64,000 bases of DNA from Ectothiorhodospiraceae bacterium BW-2 (GTDB lineage: Bacteria; Pseudomonadota; Gammaproteobacteria; Thiohalomonadales; Thiohalomonadaceae), in assembly GCA_008375315.1 (NCBI GenBank), contig CP032507.1, forward strand, positions 4,010,141 through 4,074,140. Direction: 5' to 3'. This document shows, piece by piece, positions 11,004 to 20,580 of this stretch. Each line of letters starts with the position of its first letter. The first letter of the stretch is position 1. The notes beneath the pieces were generated by a model that did no database searches, was not told the origin of the DNA, and was given only the letters and a program-made list of their open reading frames with translations. The position numbers and the translations under genes were made by a program.

Positions 11004-12029
11004 ATGCGTTATCTGATTCTATGTCTGCTACCCTTTTCGCTCACCCTGTCAGCAGCGGTGCAGCAGTTTGGCCATACTCTACAGAGCTCAGAGTGGCATA
11101 GCAGCGGTGATCGCAACCGCTGTGAGTTTCGGCAGGATATTCCCGGCTTTGGCAGCGCTATCTTCGCCCGTGAAGCGGGAGAGGAGATTCAGCTAGTCTT
11201 TAATACCCACCGCCCTTTTGCTCCAGAACATGCGTTAGAGCTCATCGCCCTCCCCCCCTCATGGAACCACCGCTATCTACCGCAACCGATCGAGACTATC
11301 GAGCCACAAGAGTTAAAAGAGGGGGCGTTGCAACTCGCCTCTCCTATCGCCCTAAAAGCGCTCAACGCCTTAGAGAGCGGGCTAAACCCCAGTCTGCGCC
11401 ACCGTCCGGCCACCACCCATATCGATCTAGTCGAGGCGCGACTCTCGGCGATTAACCTCCAACCTGACTATAGCCACTTTCTCCTCTGCCTAGAGAACCT
11501 CTACCCCTATAAGTTCGAGTTTGTAGAGCTAAGTAAGATCTACTTCGCTAGCGGCAAGAGTAATCTGACTGCGGATGATAGGGCGCGACTCGATCAAATT
11601 ATCACCTATGTTAAAGCCGATCCGAGCGTGCAAGCGATTGAGATTTTCGGCTATACCGATAGTCGCGGTTTTCGGCACAAAAACGCCCTCTTAGGAGAGG
11701 AGCGAGCTCAGGCGGTGCGCGACTATTTAGAGCAGCACGGCATCACCCACCTCACGGTCTATCAACACTCCTTTGGCGAGCGCAAGCCGTTCGCCTCTAA
11801 CCAGAGTGCCACCGGTCGTTCACAGAACCGAGTCGTGGTGGCCAAGCTGTTAAAAGAGCTGCGCACCGAGCCGATTATCGAACAGCAGGAGCAGGGGGTA
11901 CTCCCCGAATTTGAGATTATCAACCGCCCTAACGCTAGCCGTTTTGGCAGCGAAACCGACAGCAGCGGCGCAGAAGGGGGACTCGATAGCGACGGTAGCG
12001 GCGAAGAGTATAGCTACCCCCGATTTTAG
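11004..12029 (+). CDS. MotY-like OmpA-domain periplasmic protein
   Basis: The start at ATG 11004, preceded by GAGAGA, gives MRYLILCLLPFSLTLSAAV, a signal peptide. Residues ~20-170 resemble the N-terminal domain of MotY, the T-ring protein of Na+-driven flagellar stators (a Cys-containing ECRL-like strand here seen as NRCEFRQDIPGFGSAIF, later CLENLYPYKFE). Residues ~175-290 are an OmpA-type peptidoglycan-binding domain (IYFASGKSNLTADDRARL, IEIFGYTDSRG, ERAQAVRDYL, GERKPFASNQ, SQNRVVV). An acidic Ser/Gly-rich tail (~300-341) is extra. No flagellar gene is nearby. It may serve flagellar rotation if stators exist elsewhere, or be a general cell-wall anchor. Confidence 0.75.
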   Translation: MRYLILCLLPFSLTLSAAVQQFGHTLQSSEWHSSGDRNRCEFRQDIPGFGSAIFAREAGEEIQLVFNTHRPFAPEHALELIALPPSWNHRYLPQPIETIEPQELKEGALQLASPIALKALNALESGLNPSLRHRPATTHIDLVEARLSAINLQPDYSHFLLCLENLYPYKFEFVELSKIYFASGKSNLTADDRARLDQIITYVKADPSVQAIEIFGYTDSRGFRHKNALLGEERAQAVRDYLEQHGITHLTVYQHSFGERKPFASNQSATGRSQNRVVVAKLLKELRTEPIIEQQEQGVLPEFEIINRPNASRFGSETDSSGAEGGLDSDGSGEEYSYPRF

Positions 12030-12046
12030 CTCTCCACCAATTAGGG

Positions 12047-12052
12047 TATAAT
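12047..12052 (+). promoter_or_regulatory. Candidate -10 box of the argG promoter
   Basis: A perfect TATAAT lies 18 nt after the stop of the MotY-like gene. The -35 region, around 12024-12029 (TTTTAG), is weak. A transcript from here would start near 12059 and include the hairpin at 12067-12122. Confidence 0.4.
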
Positions 12053-12066
12053 CCCTCTCAGTCTAT

Positions 12067-12136
12067 CACCACTCACCCACACTAGCCGGCGATAACCCAA
12101 AATCAAGCGGTGTGGGGGGGTGCCTTTTTTGTTTTT
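12067..12136 (+). terminator. Hairpin with T-run in the argG leader (terminator or attenuator)
   Basis: CCCACAC (12076-12082) pairs with GTGTGGG (12110-12116), extended by CACC (12067-12070) with GGTG (12119-12122) across an internal loop. T6 (12125-12130) and T5 (12132-12136) follow. It may simply end transcription from the MotY-like gene. If the TATAAT at 12047 is real, it would instead lie inside the argG leader and could act as an attenuator. Confidence 0.45.
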
Positions 12137-12158
12137 AGCGGGAGCTTTGATTGTCACT

Positions 12159-13370
12159 ATGTCGAGTATCAAAAAAGTCGTACTTGCCTACTCTGGGGGT
12201 CTGGATACCTCTATTATTCTCAAATGGTTAAAAGATGCGTATCAGTGTGAAATTGTCACCTTTACCGCCGATATCGGCCAAGGCGAGGAGGTCGAACCGG
12301 CGCGGCGCAAAGCCGAAAAGGCGGGGATTGAGGAGATCTATATCGAAGATCTGCGCGAAGAGTTCGCCCGCGACTTCGTCTTTCCGATGTTTCGCGCCAA
12401 TGCCATCTATGAGGGCGAATATCTGCTCGGCACCTCCATCGCCCGCCCGCTAATCGCCAAACGCCTCATTGAGATCGCCAATCAGACCGGTGCCGATGCT
12501 ATCGCCCACGGTGCCACAGGCAAGGGCAACGATCAGGTTCGATTTGAGTTAGGTGCCTATGCCCTTAATCCCGATATTAAAATTATCGCCCCTTGGCGAG
12601 AGTGGGATCTACTCTCAAGAGAGAGATTGATGGCCTATGCCGCCACCCATGGTATTGAGGTCGATTTTCAACAACAGGGCAAAAAATCGCCCTACTCCAT
12701 GGATGCCAATCTGCTCCATATCTCCTACGAGGGCGATCTCCTCGAAGATCCATGGCATGAGCCGGAGGAGTCGATGTGGCGCTGGTCGATCTCCCCCGAA
12801 GCGGCTCCCGATGAGCCGCTCACCCTAGAGTTGACCTATCAACAGGGCGATATTGTTGCTATTAACGGTGAGGCGATGTCGCCGGCCACTGTCATGGAAT
12901 TTTTAAACCGACACGCCGGCGCTCACGGTATCGGTCGAGCCGATATTGTCGAAAATCGCTATGTCGGCATGAAATCGCGCGGCTGTTATGAGACCCCAGC
13001 GGGCACCGTCATGCTCAAAGCCCACCGCGCTATCGAATCCCTAACGCTAGATCGCGAAGCGGCCCACCTAAAAGATGAGCTCATGCCTCGCTACGCGACA
13101 CTTATCTATAACGGCTACTGGTGGAGCCCGGAGCGAGAGATGTTGCAACAGGCCATTGATGCGAGCCAAACCCATGTCAATGGCACCGTTAGGGTTAAAC
13201 TCTATAAGGGCAATGTCATCATTAGCGGCCGAAGATCGGAACACGACTCGCTATTTAATGAGTCACTCTGCACCTTTGAGGAGGATGCCGGTGCCTATGA
13301 TCACAAAGATGCCGCTGGATTTATCCGCCTTAACGCTCTGCGGCTGCGGGTAGGGGGGCAGCGCCGTTAA
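12159..13370 (+). CDS. argG: Argininosuccinate synthase
   Basis: This 403-residue enzyme joins citrulline and aspartate using ATP in arginine synthesis. The start at ATG 12159 yields [24 protein letters not shown], the standard N-terminus with the ATP pyrophosphatase motif AYSGGLDTS; the in-frame GTG at 12120 would add 13 hydrophobic residues not seen in the family. Other hallmarks are [31 protein letters not shown], and [11 protein letters not shown] near residue 270. Length fits the ~400-residue class common in many bacteria rather than the longer E. coli enzyme. Confidence 0.97.
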   Translation: MSSIKKVVLAYSGGLDTSIILKWLKDAYQCEIVTFTADIGQGEEVEPARRKAEKAGIEEIYIEDLREEFARDFVFPMFRANAIYEGEYLLGTSIARPLIAKRLIEIANQTGADAIAHGATGKGNDQVRFELGAYALNPDIKIIAPWREWDLLSRERLMAYAATHGIEVDFQQQGKKSPYSMDANLLHISYEGDLLEDPWHEPEESMWRWSISPEAAPDEPLTLELTYQQGDIVAINGEAMSPATVMEFLNRHAGAHGIGRADIVENRYVGMKSRGCYETPAGTVMLKAHRAIESLTLDREAAHLKDELMPRYATLIYNGYWWSPEREMLQQAIDASQTHVNGTVRVKLYKGNVIISGRRSEHDSLFNESLCTFEEDAGAYDHKDAAGFIRLNALRLRVGGQRR

Positions 13371-13402
13371 CTCTCTCGGTAGCGATCAAAAGAGGTATTA
13401 TC

Positions 13403-16348
13403 GTGACGCTCTCTGACCAACAGCGCTTTGTGGCTATCTTTATCCTCTTTATCGCCGCCGCCCACACCCTACCTCCCCTCTTCGGCTCCCTATCGCTCAA
13501 CTATCTCCAACTTGTCGATAGCGCGACAGTGGCACAGATTATGGAGTCGAATCTCTTTCGGGGCGGAGTGCTGGCCATAGTGGTGTTCAATCTACTCTAC
13601 TTCTACCAGCGCTTCGCCCACCCTCTCGGAGAGATTCTTCACACGCGACTCTCCCAGTCACAACAGCTCGAACGCCTCACCCGTCTGCGCCGTTTTTCGC
13701 TAGAGTTTTGGTTACTATTTATCCTCTCTAGCGCCCTACGCTCCTCGCTATTTATGGCCATTGGCGCCTCGCAGCAGGCCGAGCTCTTTTCGCTGGAGAT
13801 ATGCCTACAGATATCTACCATAGCCGTTATCGTCACCATTACCCTCGGCCTACCGATCTTTCTGCTACTTAGCGATCACCTCGGCAAACTGGCCCCCCAA
13901 ATTTACAAAATCACCACCGTTATCTCCATCCAAAATAAGGGTCTGCTGCTCGGGGCGCTCATGCCGCTGCTGCTCACTCTGATGCTGCTGCTCTACTACT
14001 ACTCCCGTACCCAATTTTTTGAGCTAGAGACGCTCGGGCTGATACTACTGTTAGGGCTACTAGCGCTGCTAGCCTCCTACACTTTTATTCGCAGCTTTCG
14101 CCTCTCCCTCTCCCCCCTCAAAGAGGTGATTGAGCATAAGTCACGCTCCTTTGAGGTCTTAGCCCGACAGCTACAGCCCCGTTCACTCGACGAGCTAGGG
14201 GTATTGACCTGGGAGTATCGCCGGCTGATGCAGTTCCACCACCAAGCACAGCAGCAGATTGTCGCCTCTGAGCGGGAGCTGACCAAAATTCTCGACAGTA
14301 TTAGTGAGTTCTTTTTTGTGTTAGATCATCAAGGGTGCGTGACACAGATCACCAGCGCTGTCGAAGCGACACTCGGCTACCGCCCTGCTGAGCTACGACA
14401 GCAGCCCTTTACCTCGCTGCTCATCCATCCTGATAACTACTCGAAGCTACTACAGACACTAGCGCAGAGCGCCGATCAATCCCACCATAACTACCAGTGC
14501 CAGATGCGCCGCCGCGATGGCTCTAGCGTCTATCTAGCGATGACCGCCCGCCTAATCGGCGATGAGCGGCCCGAGACTCTGCTCGAAGGCTCGGCCCGCG
14601 ATATTACCAATTTGGTTAAAGCCCAAGAGGCGCTACAGGAGGAGCAGCAGAAGGCGCTTATCACCCTCAACGCTATTAATGATGGCGTCGTCTCGCTTCG
14701 CTGCGACGGTACCATTGAGTATGCTAACCAAATTGCGCAACACCTCTCCGGCTCCACCCAATCGCTGCTTGATCGCCCCTTTACCGATACTTTTCACATC
14801 ATGCAGCAGCAGAGTGGCAAACTGCTCTGTTTTGAGACTATTTTGGCTCATATCTTCAAACATGAGCAGGAGGAGGAGATTCGCTGCACACTAACCCCAA
14901 AAGAGAGCGAGGCGCTCATTCTCGATATCTCGGTCGGCACCCTCTACGATAGTGAGGCCAATATCCGCAGCGTCGTGCTGGTGCTACACGATGTCACCAA
15001 TACCGTCGCCCTAGCACAAGAGCTCAGTTTTCAGGCCGCCCATGATCAACTGACCGGTCTGAAAAATCGGCGTGAATTTGAACAGCGGCTCGAAAAGATC
15101 ATTACCGATGCCCACCAACATCAACACCACCATGCGCTACTCTATCTCGATTTAGATCAATTTAAAGTCGTCAACGATACCTGCGGCCACCAGGCCGGAG
15201 ATGAGCTACTGAAACAGCTAACCTATCAACTGCAACCGACGATTCGTACCAGTGACACCCTCGCTAGACTCGGTGGCGACGAGTTCGGGATTATTTTACA
15301 CCAGTGCTCTATAGAGAAGGCGCTCACCCTTGGCGATAAGATCCGCCAGATGGTAAGCGACTTCCGCTTCCACTGGGATAACAAAACCTTCGAAATTGGT
15401 GCCAGCATCGGCTTAGTCTCGATCGATTCGACCACCACCAATAGTCACGATTTAATGCGCTGTGCCGACTCCGCCTGCTATCAGGCCAAAGATTTAGGGC
15501 GTAACCGAGTCTATCTCTACCAAGAGGATGACACCTCCCTACAGCAGAAGCATGGCGAGATGAGCTGGGTGCACCGCATTAGCGCTGCGCTATCCGACAA
15601 TCGGTTTATCCTCTATGCCCAAGAGATCCGCTCCCTGCGCTGTCAAGATGAACCGCCCCACTACGAAATTTTAGTCCGCATGTGCGAAACAGATGGCTCT
15701 ACCACCCCACCCATGGCCTTTATTCCCGCCGCTGAGCGCTATAACATGATGGTTCGTATCGATCAGTGGATTATTAACCAGACCTTAACACAGTTAAGCG
15801 AAGTACTCGATGAAGAGGGTCGAACGCCGATTATCTGCTCCATCAACCTCTCCGGCCAGAGTTTAAGTGATGAGCAGCTACTCGACTATGTGACCGAAAA
15901 GCTGCAACACAGCGGCGTTCCGGCCAACAGCCTCTGCTTCGAGATCACCGAAACTTCAGCGATTACCCACCTAAGCAAGGCGATGGAGCTCTTTACCCAT
16001 CTTAGAGAGATGGGGTGTAGCTTCTCGCTAGATGACTTTGGTAGCGGGCTAAGCTCCTTTGGCTACCTAAAGCAGCTCCCTATCGACTGCTTGAAGATCG
16101 ATGGCAGTTTTATTCGCGATATTCTCGACGATCCGATTGATCGCCAGATGGTGGACTCGATTAATAAAATCGGTCATATTATGAACCTACACACCATTGC
16201 CGAATTTGTCGAAAATGATGCCAGTATCTCACTGCTAAAGGAGCTCGATATCGACTATGTGCAGGGCTATGGTGTCTCTAGGCCCGTCCCACTAGAGGAG
16301 GTACTAGCTCGCTACCGTCCCCCCTCCCCAACCCAACCAACCCCATAA
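13403..16348 (+). CDS. Membrane-bound PAS-PAS-GGDEF-EAL protein (c-di-GMP turnover)
   Basis: This 981-residue protein starts at GTG 13403 with AGAGG 7 nt upstream. Residues 1-~235 hold several membrane segments (IFILFIAAAHTLPPLFG, LLFILSS, LLLTLMLLLYYYS, LLLLGLLALLASYTFI). PAS domains lie at ~290-405 and ~413-540. GGDEF at ~545-710 has an intact RLGGDEFGI active site (~620) and LDLDQFKVVND. EAL at ~745-970 reads EILVRM instead of EAL(L/V)R but keeps SINLS, FEITET, DDFGSG (~877), KIDGSF and an E in FVEND; variants with E-x-L are often active. It could therefore both make and degrade c-di-GMP. The 32-nt gap from argG allows cotranscription, but no functional link is apparent. Confidence 0.93.
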   Translation: MTLSDQQRFVAIFILFIAAAHTLPPLFGSLSLNYLQLVDSATVAQIMESNLFRGGVLAIVVFNLLYFYQRFAHPLGEILHTRLSQSQQLERLTRLRRFSLEFWLLFILSSALRSSLFMAIGASQQAELFSLEICLQISTIAVIVTITLGLPIFLLLSDHLGKLAPQIYKITTVISIQNKGLLLGALMPLLLTLMLLLYYYSRTQFFELETLGLILLLGLLALLASYTFIRSFRLSLSPLKEVIEHKSRSFEVLARQLQPRSLDELGVLTWEYRRLMQFHHQAQQQIVASERELTKILDSISEFFFVLDHQGCVTQITSAVEATLGYRPAELRQQPFTSLLIHPDNYSKLLQTLAQSADQSHHNYQCQMRRRDGSSVYLAMTARLIGDERPETLLEGSARDITNLVKAQEALQEEQQKALITLNAINDGVVSLRCDGTIEYANQIAQHLSGSTQSLLDRPFTDTFHIMQQQSGKLLCFETILAHIFKHEQEEEIRCTLTPKESEALILDISVGTLYDSEANIRSVVLVLHDVTNTVALAQELSFQAAHDQLTGLKNRREFEQRLEKIITDAHQHQHHHALLYLDLDQFKVVNDTCGHQAGDELLKQLTYQLQPTIRTSDTLARLGGDEFGIILHQCSIEKALTLGDKIRQMVSDFRFHWDNKTFEIGASIGLVSIDSTTTNSHDLMRCADSACYQAKDLGRNRVYLYQEDDTSLQQKHGEMSWVHRISAALSDNRFILYAQEIRSLRCQDEPPHYEILVRMCETDGSTTPPMAFIPAAERYNMMVRIDQWIINQTLTQLSEVLDEEGRTPIICSINLSGQSLSDEQLLDYVTEKLQHSGVPANSLCFEITETSAITHLSKAMELFTHLREMGCSFSLDDFGSGLSSFGYLKQLPIDCLKIDGSFIRDILDDPIDRQMVDSINKIGHIMNLHTIAEFVENDASISLLKELDIDYVQGYGVSRPVPLEEVLARYRPPSPTQPTP

Positions 16349-16365
16349 AGAGTAGAACTGAAACG

Positions 16366-16773
16366 ATGCAGGCAACGATTGAGTGGCAACAGAAGATGAC
16401 CTTTCGGGCCAGTGATGAGCGAGGCCATTCGCTAATCCTCGACGCACCCGCTATGGTAGGCGGTGACGATAACGGCTTTCGCCCCAAACAGCTACTACTC
16501 GACGCCCTCGGTGGCTGTACCGCCATGGATGTCATCTCCATCCTGACCAAAATGGGGCAGGTGCCGAAGCAGTTTCGGGTCGAAGTGAGTGCCCAGGAGG
16601 CGAGCGAACACCCCAAAGAGTTAAGCCACTTCCATCTACACTACATTGTCAGCGGTGAGGTGGCTGAAGAGAAGCTAAAACGGGCGATAGAGCTATCGCA
16701 ACAGCGCTACTGCCCCGTGAGCGCCATGTTTGGCCGCTTTACCACCATTAGCTACGACATTAGTTACCAATAA
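16366..16773 (+). CDS. OsmC/Ohr family protein
   Basis: This 135-residue protein has the OsmC fold signature. The first reactive cysteine lies in LLLDALGGCTAMDVISIL (~residue 52) and the second in QRYCPVSAMFG (~118). Members reduce organic hydroperoxides using the two cysteines. This one is of the YhfA-like subgroup by its short N-terminus (QATIEWQQKMTFRASDERGH), for which the substrate is poorly defined. It sits 17 nt after the c-di-GMP gene and 21 nt before guaA. Confidence 0.85.
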   Translation: MQATIEWQQKMTFRASDERGHSLILDAPAMVGGDDNGFRPKQLLLDALGGCTAMDVISILTKMGQVPKQFRVEVSAQEASEHPKELSHFHLHYIVSGEVAEEKLKRAIELSQQRYCPVSAMFGRFTTISYDISYQ

Positions 16774-16794
16774 CCCTAGGAACCTCTCCCCCTC

Positions 16795-18372
16795 ATGGCC
16801 ACCGATATTCACGCCCAACGACTCCTTATTCTCGACTTTGGCTCCCAATATACCCAACTGATCGCCCGCCGAGTACGCGAGGCGGGGGTCTATTGCGAAC
16901 TCCACCCCTACGATATGGCACTAGAGGCGATTAAAGAGTTTAACCCCAACGGCATTATCCTCTCCGGAGGGCCAGAGAGCACCACCGCAACCGCCGCACC
17001 ACAAGTCGATCCGGCGCTGTTTACCATGGATGTTCCCATCCTCGGTATCTGCTACGGTATGCAGACGATGGCAGCTCAACTCGGCGGGCGGGTTGAAAGC
17101 AGTGAGAAGCACGAATATGGCTACGCCCAAGTACGCGCCCACGGCCATACGGCACTATTAAAAGATATCGAAGACCATGTCAGTACCGAAGGGTACGGCC
17201 TACTTGATGTCTGGATGAGCCACGGTGACCGCGTCACCACCCTGCCTGAGGGGTTTATCGTCATGGCCTCGACCGATTCGGCCCCCATTGCCGCGATGGC
17301 CGATGAGAGCCGTCAATTTTATGCGCTACAGTTTCACCCAGAAGTGACCCACACCCCTCAGGGGCAGCGCATTATTGAGCGCTTTGTCCACCAGATCTGC
17401 CGCTGCAAACCGCTCTGGACGGCGGGGAATATTATCGAAGATGCCATTGCGACCCTGCGCCACCAAATCGGCACCGAAGAGGTTATTTTAGGACTATCGG
17501 GAGGGGTAGATAGCTCCGTCGTCGCCGCCCTGCTCCACCGCGCTATCGGCGCACAACTTAGCTGCGTCTTTGTCGATAACGGCCTACTGCGCTATCGCGA
17601 AGGGGATCAAGTGATGGCCACCTTTGCCGACCATCTAGGGGTTAAAGTCATTCGCATCGATGCCGAAGAGCGCTTTTTAACCGCCCTCAAAGGGGAGAGC
17701 GATCCGGAAAGAAAACGCAAACTCATCGGCAACCTCTTTGTGACCATTTTTGAAGAGGAGGCGGCCAAACTAGCCAACGCTACCTGGCTAGCCCAAGGCA
17801 CGATCTACCCCGATGTGATAGAGTCGGCCGGTGCCCAGAGCGGCAAAGCCCACCTCATTAAATCGCACCATAATGTCGGCGGCCTACCAGAGTGGATGAA
17901 TCTAAAGCTGTGTGAGCCACTACGGGAGCTATTTAAAGATGAGGTACGAAGAGTCGGCATCGAACTCGGACTCCCCTACGATATGGTCTATCGCCACCCC
18001 TTTCCCGGGCCGGGGCTTGGGGTTAGAATTTTAGGCGAGGTCAAAAAGGAGTATGCCGAGCTGCTCCGCCTTGCAGACCATATCTTCATCGAAGAGCTCC
18101 AGCGCCACCAGCTCTACCACAAGACCTCCCAAGCCTTTGCCGTCTTCCTCCCCATCAAATCGGTAGGGGTCACCGGCGATGGTCGTCGCTACCAATATGT
18201 CATCGCCCTTAGAGCAGTTGAGACGATTGACTTTATGACCGCTCGCTGGGCTCAGCTACCGTATGAGTTTTTAGATCATGTCTGCCGTCGCATTGTCAAC
18301 GAAATTGATGGCCTCTCCCGCGTGGTTTACGATATTACCGGCAAGCCGCCGGGGACGATTGAGTGGGAGTAG
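16795..18372 (+). CDS. guaA: GMP synthase (glutamine-hydrolysing)
   Basis: This 525-residue enzyme converts XMP to GMP. Residues 1-~205 are a class I glutaminase ([29 protein letters not shown], nucleophile in [27 protein letters not shown]). Residues ~210-400 are the ATP pyrophosphatase ([20 protein letters not shown]). The C-terminal dimerisation domain ends in the conserved KPPGTIEWE. The usual neighbour guaB is absent. The stop overlaps the tadA start region. Confidence 0.98.
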   Translation: MATDIHAQRLLILDFGSQYTQLIARRVREAGVYCELHPYDMALEAIKEFNPNGIILSGGPESTTATAAPQVDPALFTMDVPILGICYGMQTMAAQLGGRVESSEKHEYGYAQVRAHGHTALLKDIEDHVSTEGYGLLDVWMSHGDRVTTLPEGFIVMASTDSAPIAAMADESRQFYALQFHPEVTHTPQGQRIIERFVHQICRCKPLWTAGNIIEDAIATLRHQIGTEEVILGLSGGVDSSVVAALLHRAIGAQLSCVFVDNGLLRYREGDQVMATFADHLGVKVIRIDAEERFLTALKGESDPERKRKLIGNLFVTIFEEEAAKLANATWLAQGTIYPDVIESAGAQSGKAHLIKSHHNVGGLPEWMNLKLCEPLRELFKDEVRRVGIELGLPYDMVYRHPFPGPGLGVRILGEVKKEYAELLRLADHIFIEELQRHQLYHKTSQAFAVFLPIKSVGVTGDGRRYQYVIALRAVETIDFMTARWAQLPYEFLDHVCRRIVNEIDGLSRVVYDITGKPPGTIEWE

Positions 18373-18851
18373 CCATAAGAGCGCCACTGTCGCTCCCCTC
18401 CCCCGATCACTACTGGATGGGGCTCGCCCTACAGCAGGCCCACCTTGCCGCCGCCGCCGATGAGGTACCTGTCGGCGCGCTACTGATTCAAGATAATAAC
18501 CTACTTGCAGCGGGGTATAACCAGCCGATTCGTCGCTGTGATCCGACCGCTCATGCCGAAATCGTCGTACTGCGCCAAGCGGCAAAGCGAGTCGGTAACT
18601 ACCGGCTGCCGGCCACCACCCTCTACACCACCCTCGAACCGTGCCCGATGTGTGCCGGAGCGATTTTACACGCCCGCATCCGGCGGGTTGTCTTCGCGAC
18701 CGCCGATCCTCGCAGTGGCTGCGGCGGCTCGCTCTACTCGCTGCTAGATGATCCCCGCTTTAACCATCGCTGCCAAGTCACCGCGCACATTTTGCAGCCC
18801 CAGAGCGCCCAATTATTGCGAGAATTCTTTCGCAAACGCAGAAAAAATTAA
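18363..18851 (+). CDS. tadA: tRNA(adenine-34) deaminase TadA
   Basis: This 162-residue zinc enzyme makes inosine at the wobble position of tRNA-Arg. Catalytic residues are in TAHAEIVVL (Zn ligand His and proton-shuttle Glu) and PCPMCAGAI (two Zn cysteines). [18 protein letters not shown] and FFRKRRK complete the family pattern. The GTG at 18363, inside the end of guaA, is used because the conserved DHYWMGLAL helix begins before the next in-frame ATG (18417); that ATG would cut into the first helix. The guaA-tadA pairing occurs in many gammaproteobacteria. Confidence 0.94.
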   Translation: MGVAIRAPLSLPSPDHYWMGLALQQAHLAAAADEVPVGALLIQDNNLLAAGYNQPIRRCDPTAHAEIVVLRQAAKRVGNYRLPATTLYTTLEPCPMCAGAILHARIRRVVFATADPRSGCGGSLYSLLDDPRFNHRCQVTAHILQPQSAQLLREFFRKRRKN

Positions 18852-18942
18852 TTTTTTTTGTAAAACTTTTTGCGCATCAGACAGGGAAAAATCGAATTTT
18901 GTAATCAAAGTCACAATTTTTTCATTCACTTAACGGAATTAA

Positions 18943-18969
18943 TTGGCACTCTCCAGTTTCGAGTGCTAA
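18943..18969. promoter_or_regulatory. CIRCE element (HrcA operator) upstream of rpoH
   Basis: TTGGCACTC (18943-18951), a 9-nt spacer (18952-18960), then GAGTGCTAA (18961-18969). The consensus is TTAGCACTC-N9-GAGTGCTAA, so 17 of 18 arm positions match and the spacer length is exact. It starts 108 nt before the rpoH ATG. The left arm contains a TTGGCA that could serve as -35, with TAAGAT (18967-18972) as -10 at 18 nt spacing, so a bound HrcA repressor would cover the promoter. Confidence 0.85.
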
Positions 18970-18981
18970 GATAATCACTGC

Positions 18982-19010
18982 TTGCATTTTATTCCTGACT
19001 ACTTTACTAT
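18982..19010 (+). promoter_or_regulatory. Second candidate promoter for rpoH
   Basis: TTGCAT (18982-18987), a 17-nt spacer and TACTAT (19005-19010) lie just downstream of CIRCE and 40 nt before the rpoH start. The boxes are moderate matches. The whole 18852-19050 gap is strongly AT-rich compared with its surroundings. Confidence 0.35.
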
Positions 19011-19050
19011 GGTATTTAGTTTAAGATGATGACTAAAAGGGAGAGACGAG

Positions 19051-19911
19051 ATGAGACAGTTAGAGTTAGCAGTAGGTTCACCTATCGGCAGTATCGATTC
19101 CTATACCCACGCCATTAACCAAATTCCGATGTTAACGGTAGAGGAGGAGCGAGAGCTAGCCATCCGTCTGCAAGAGAGTGAAGATATTGAGGCGGCTCGC
19201 AAGTTGGTGATGTCCCATCTGCGCTTTGTCGTCCATATTGCTCGCGGCTATAGTGGATATGGGCTCGCGCACGCCGATCTGATTCAAGAGGGGAATGTGG
19301 GCTTAATGAAGGCGGTCAAACGCTTCGATCCTAGCCACAATGTTCGCCTAGTATCGTTTGCCGTCCACTGGATTCGCGCCGAAATTCATGAGTTTATCCT
19401 CAAAAACTGGCGCGTGGTTAAAGTGGCGACCACAAAGGCGCAACGCAAGCTATTTTTCAATCTGCGTAGCTCCAAAACTCGCCTCGGCTGGTTCTCGCCC
19501 GATGAGGTGGAGATGGTCGCTAACGAGCTAGGGGTAACGCAAAAAGATGTGCTGGAGATGGAGTCTCGTTTAAGCGGCAAAGATATCGGTTTTGATGGCG
19601 AAGCGGATGATGATGATGACGATAGCGCCATCATCGCCCCCTCTAGCTACCTGCAAGATAGCCGCTACGAACCGGCGGCTCAAATTGAGCAGGAGAACTG
19701 GACTGAGCACAACAACAGTCGGCTCTATAGCGCGATAGAGAATCTTGACGCCCGCAGCCAAGATATCCTCTCCTCGCGCTGGCTGGCCGAAAAGAAGAGC
19801 ACCTTACAGGAGTTGGCCGATAAGTATGGCGTCTCTGCCGAGCGTATTCGCCAGTTAGAGAAGAACGCCCTGACCAAACTACAAGGGATGTTAGCCCCCT
19901 CGCCGGCCTGA
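19051..19911 (+). CDS. rpoH: RNA polymerase heat-shock sigma factor RpoH (sigma-32)
   Basis: This 286-residue sigma factor, close to the 284 of E. coli, directs transcription of chaperone and protease genes. Region 2 reads [43 protein letters not shown] in consecutive pieces, with [15 protein letters not shown] following. The RpoH box QRKLFFNLR (~residue 131) is present. Region 4 ends in the helix-turn-helix [23 protein letters not shown]. An acidic stretch EADDDDDDS (~188-196) lies between regions 2 and 4. GGGAGAG lies about 6 nt upstream of the ATG. The last 21 nt overlap, tail to tail, the gene ending at 19891. Confidence 0.97.
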   Translation: MRQLELAVGSPIGSIDSYTHAINQIPMLTVEEERELAIRLQESEDIEAARKLVMSHLRFVVHIARGYSGYGLAHADLIQEGNVGLMKAVKRFDPSHNVRLVSFAVHWIRAEIHEFILKNWRVVKVATTKAQRKLFFNLRSSKTRLGWFSPDEVEMVANELGVTQKDVLEMESRLSGKDIGFDGEADDDDDDSAIIAPSSYLQDSRYEPAAQIEQENWTEHNNSRLYSAIENLDARSQDILSSRWLAEKKSTLQELADKYGVSAERIRQLEKNALTKLQGMLAPSPA

Positions 19912-20550
19912 GTCGGCCTCAACAAGTAGCGCCGCTGCCTCTGCCGTGGAGAGCGTTCTCCCCGGTAGAGGGATAAGTGCCGCCACCCGTTCACGATAGC
20001 GGCGATAGCGCTCCCCGTGGGCAGCCATTAGCTTCCGCTCCTCCAGTCGATATCCTACCAGCAGATAGAGTGTCACCACTACCGTAGCCGTTAGCTGGAT
20101 CTGATCCATCGGTCGGCACCAGAGCATCACCAATAGTAGCGAATACCAAGGGTGGCGCACGAAGCGGTGCAGTGTCGAAATCGAAAATGGCTCCGGCTCA
20201 AATAGCCCCCTCTCCCCCTCTCGTAGCTGCCGTACCCCAGAGAAGTAACCCATATCGTAACAGCGACCCGAGTAGAGCAGCAGTGCCACCGCCCCCCCCA
20301 ACAGCAGATACCCTAAATAGTGCCACGGTTCAGGCCACTGATAGACAACCTCCCCTCGCCACTGCCACAGCATCCATACCACCGGCAGCAGTAGTAGCAG
20401 CGCCAGCAAATTAAAGCCAAACCGATAGGCGTGAAACCACGGCGCAAAGCGTCTAGCCACCCACTGTTTACACGCTAACGAGGCTAACAGAGAGTGAAGT
20501 AGGCCATAGAGCAGTAGATATCCGGTCAAAAGTAACGCTTCAACTCCCAT
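19891..20550 (-). CDS. Membrane methyltransferase-like protein (NnrU/ICMT superfamily)
   Basis: About 219 residues from ATG 20550; a TTG at 20556 is an alternative start. Five or so membrane segments are visible ([48 protein letters not shown], and others). The C-terminal half carries the isoprenylcysteine/phospholipid-methyltransferase pattern: [18 protein letters not shown], then [20 protein letters not shown]. These residues bind S-adenosylmethionine in characterised relatives. The substrate cannot be told; candidates by family are lipids or small thiols. It is the last gene of the RimK-centred run and overlaps rpoH by 21 nt in convergent orientation. Confidence 0.7.
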   Translation of the reverse strand: MGVEALLLTGYLLLYGLLHSLLASLACKQWVARRFAPWFHAYRFGFNLLALLLLLPVVWMLWQWRGEVVYQWPEPWHYLGYLLLGGAVALLLYSGRCYDMGYFSGVRQLREGERGLFEPEPFSISTLHRFVRHPWYSLLLVMLWCRPMDQIQLTATVVVTLYLLVGYRLEERKLMAAHGERYRRYRERVAALIPLPGRTLSTAEAAALLVEADSGRRGG

Positions 20551-20580
20551 CCTCAAACCTACCTCTCTCTAGTTCGCTGT

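Noticed and set aside
12120..12158. Upstream GTG start for argG at 12120
   Set aside because: It begins at the end of the terminator stem and adds hydrophobic residues not found in the family.
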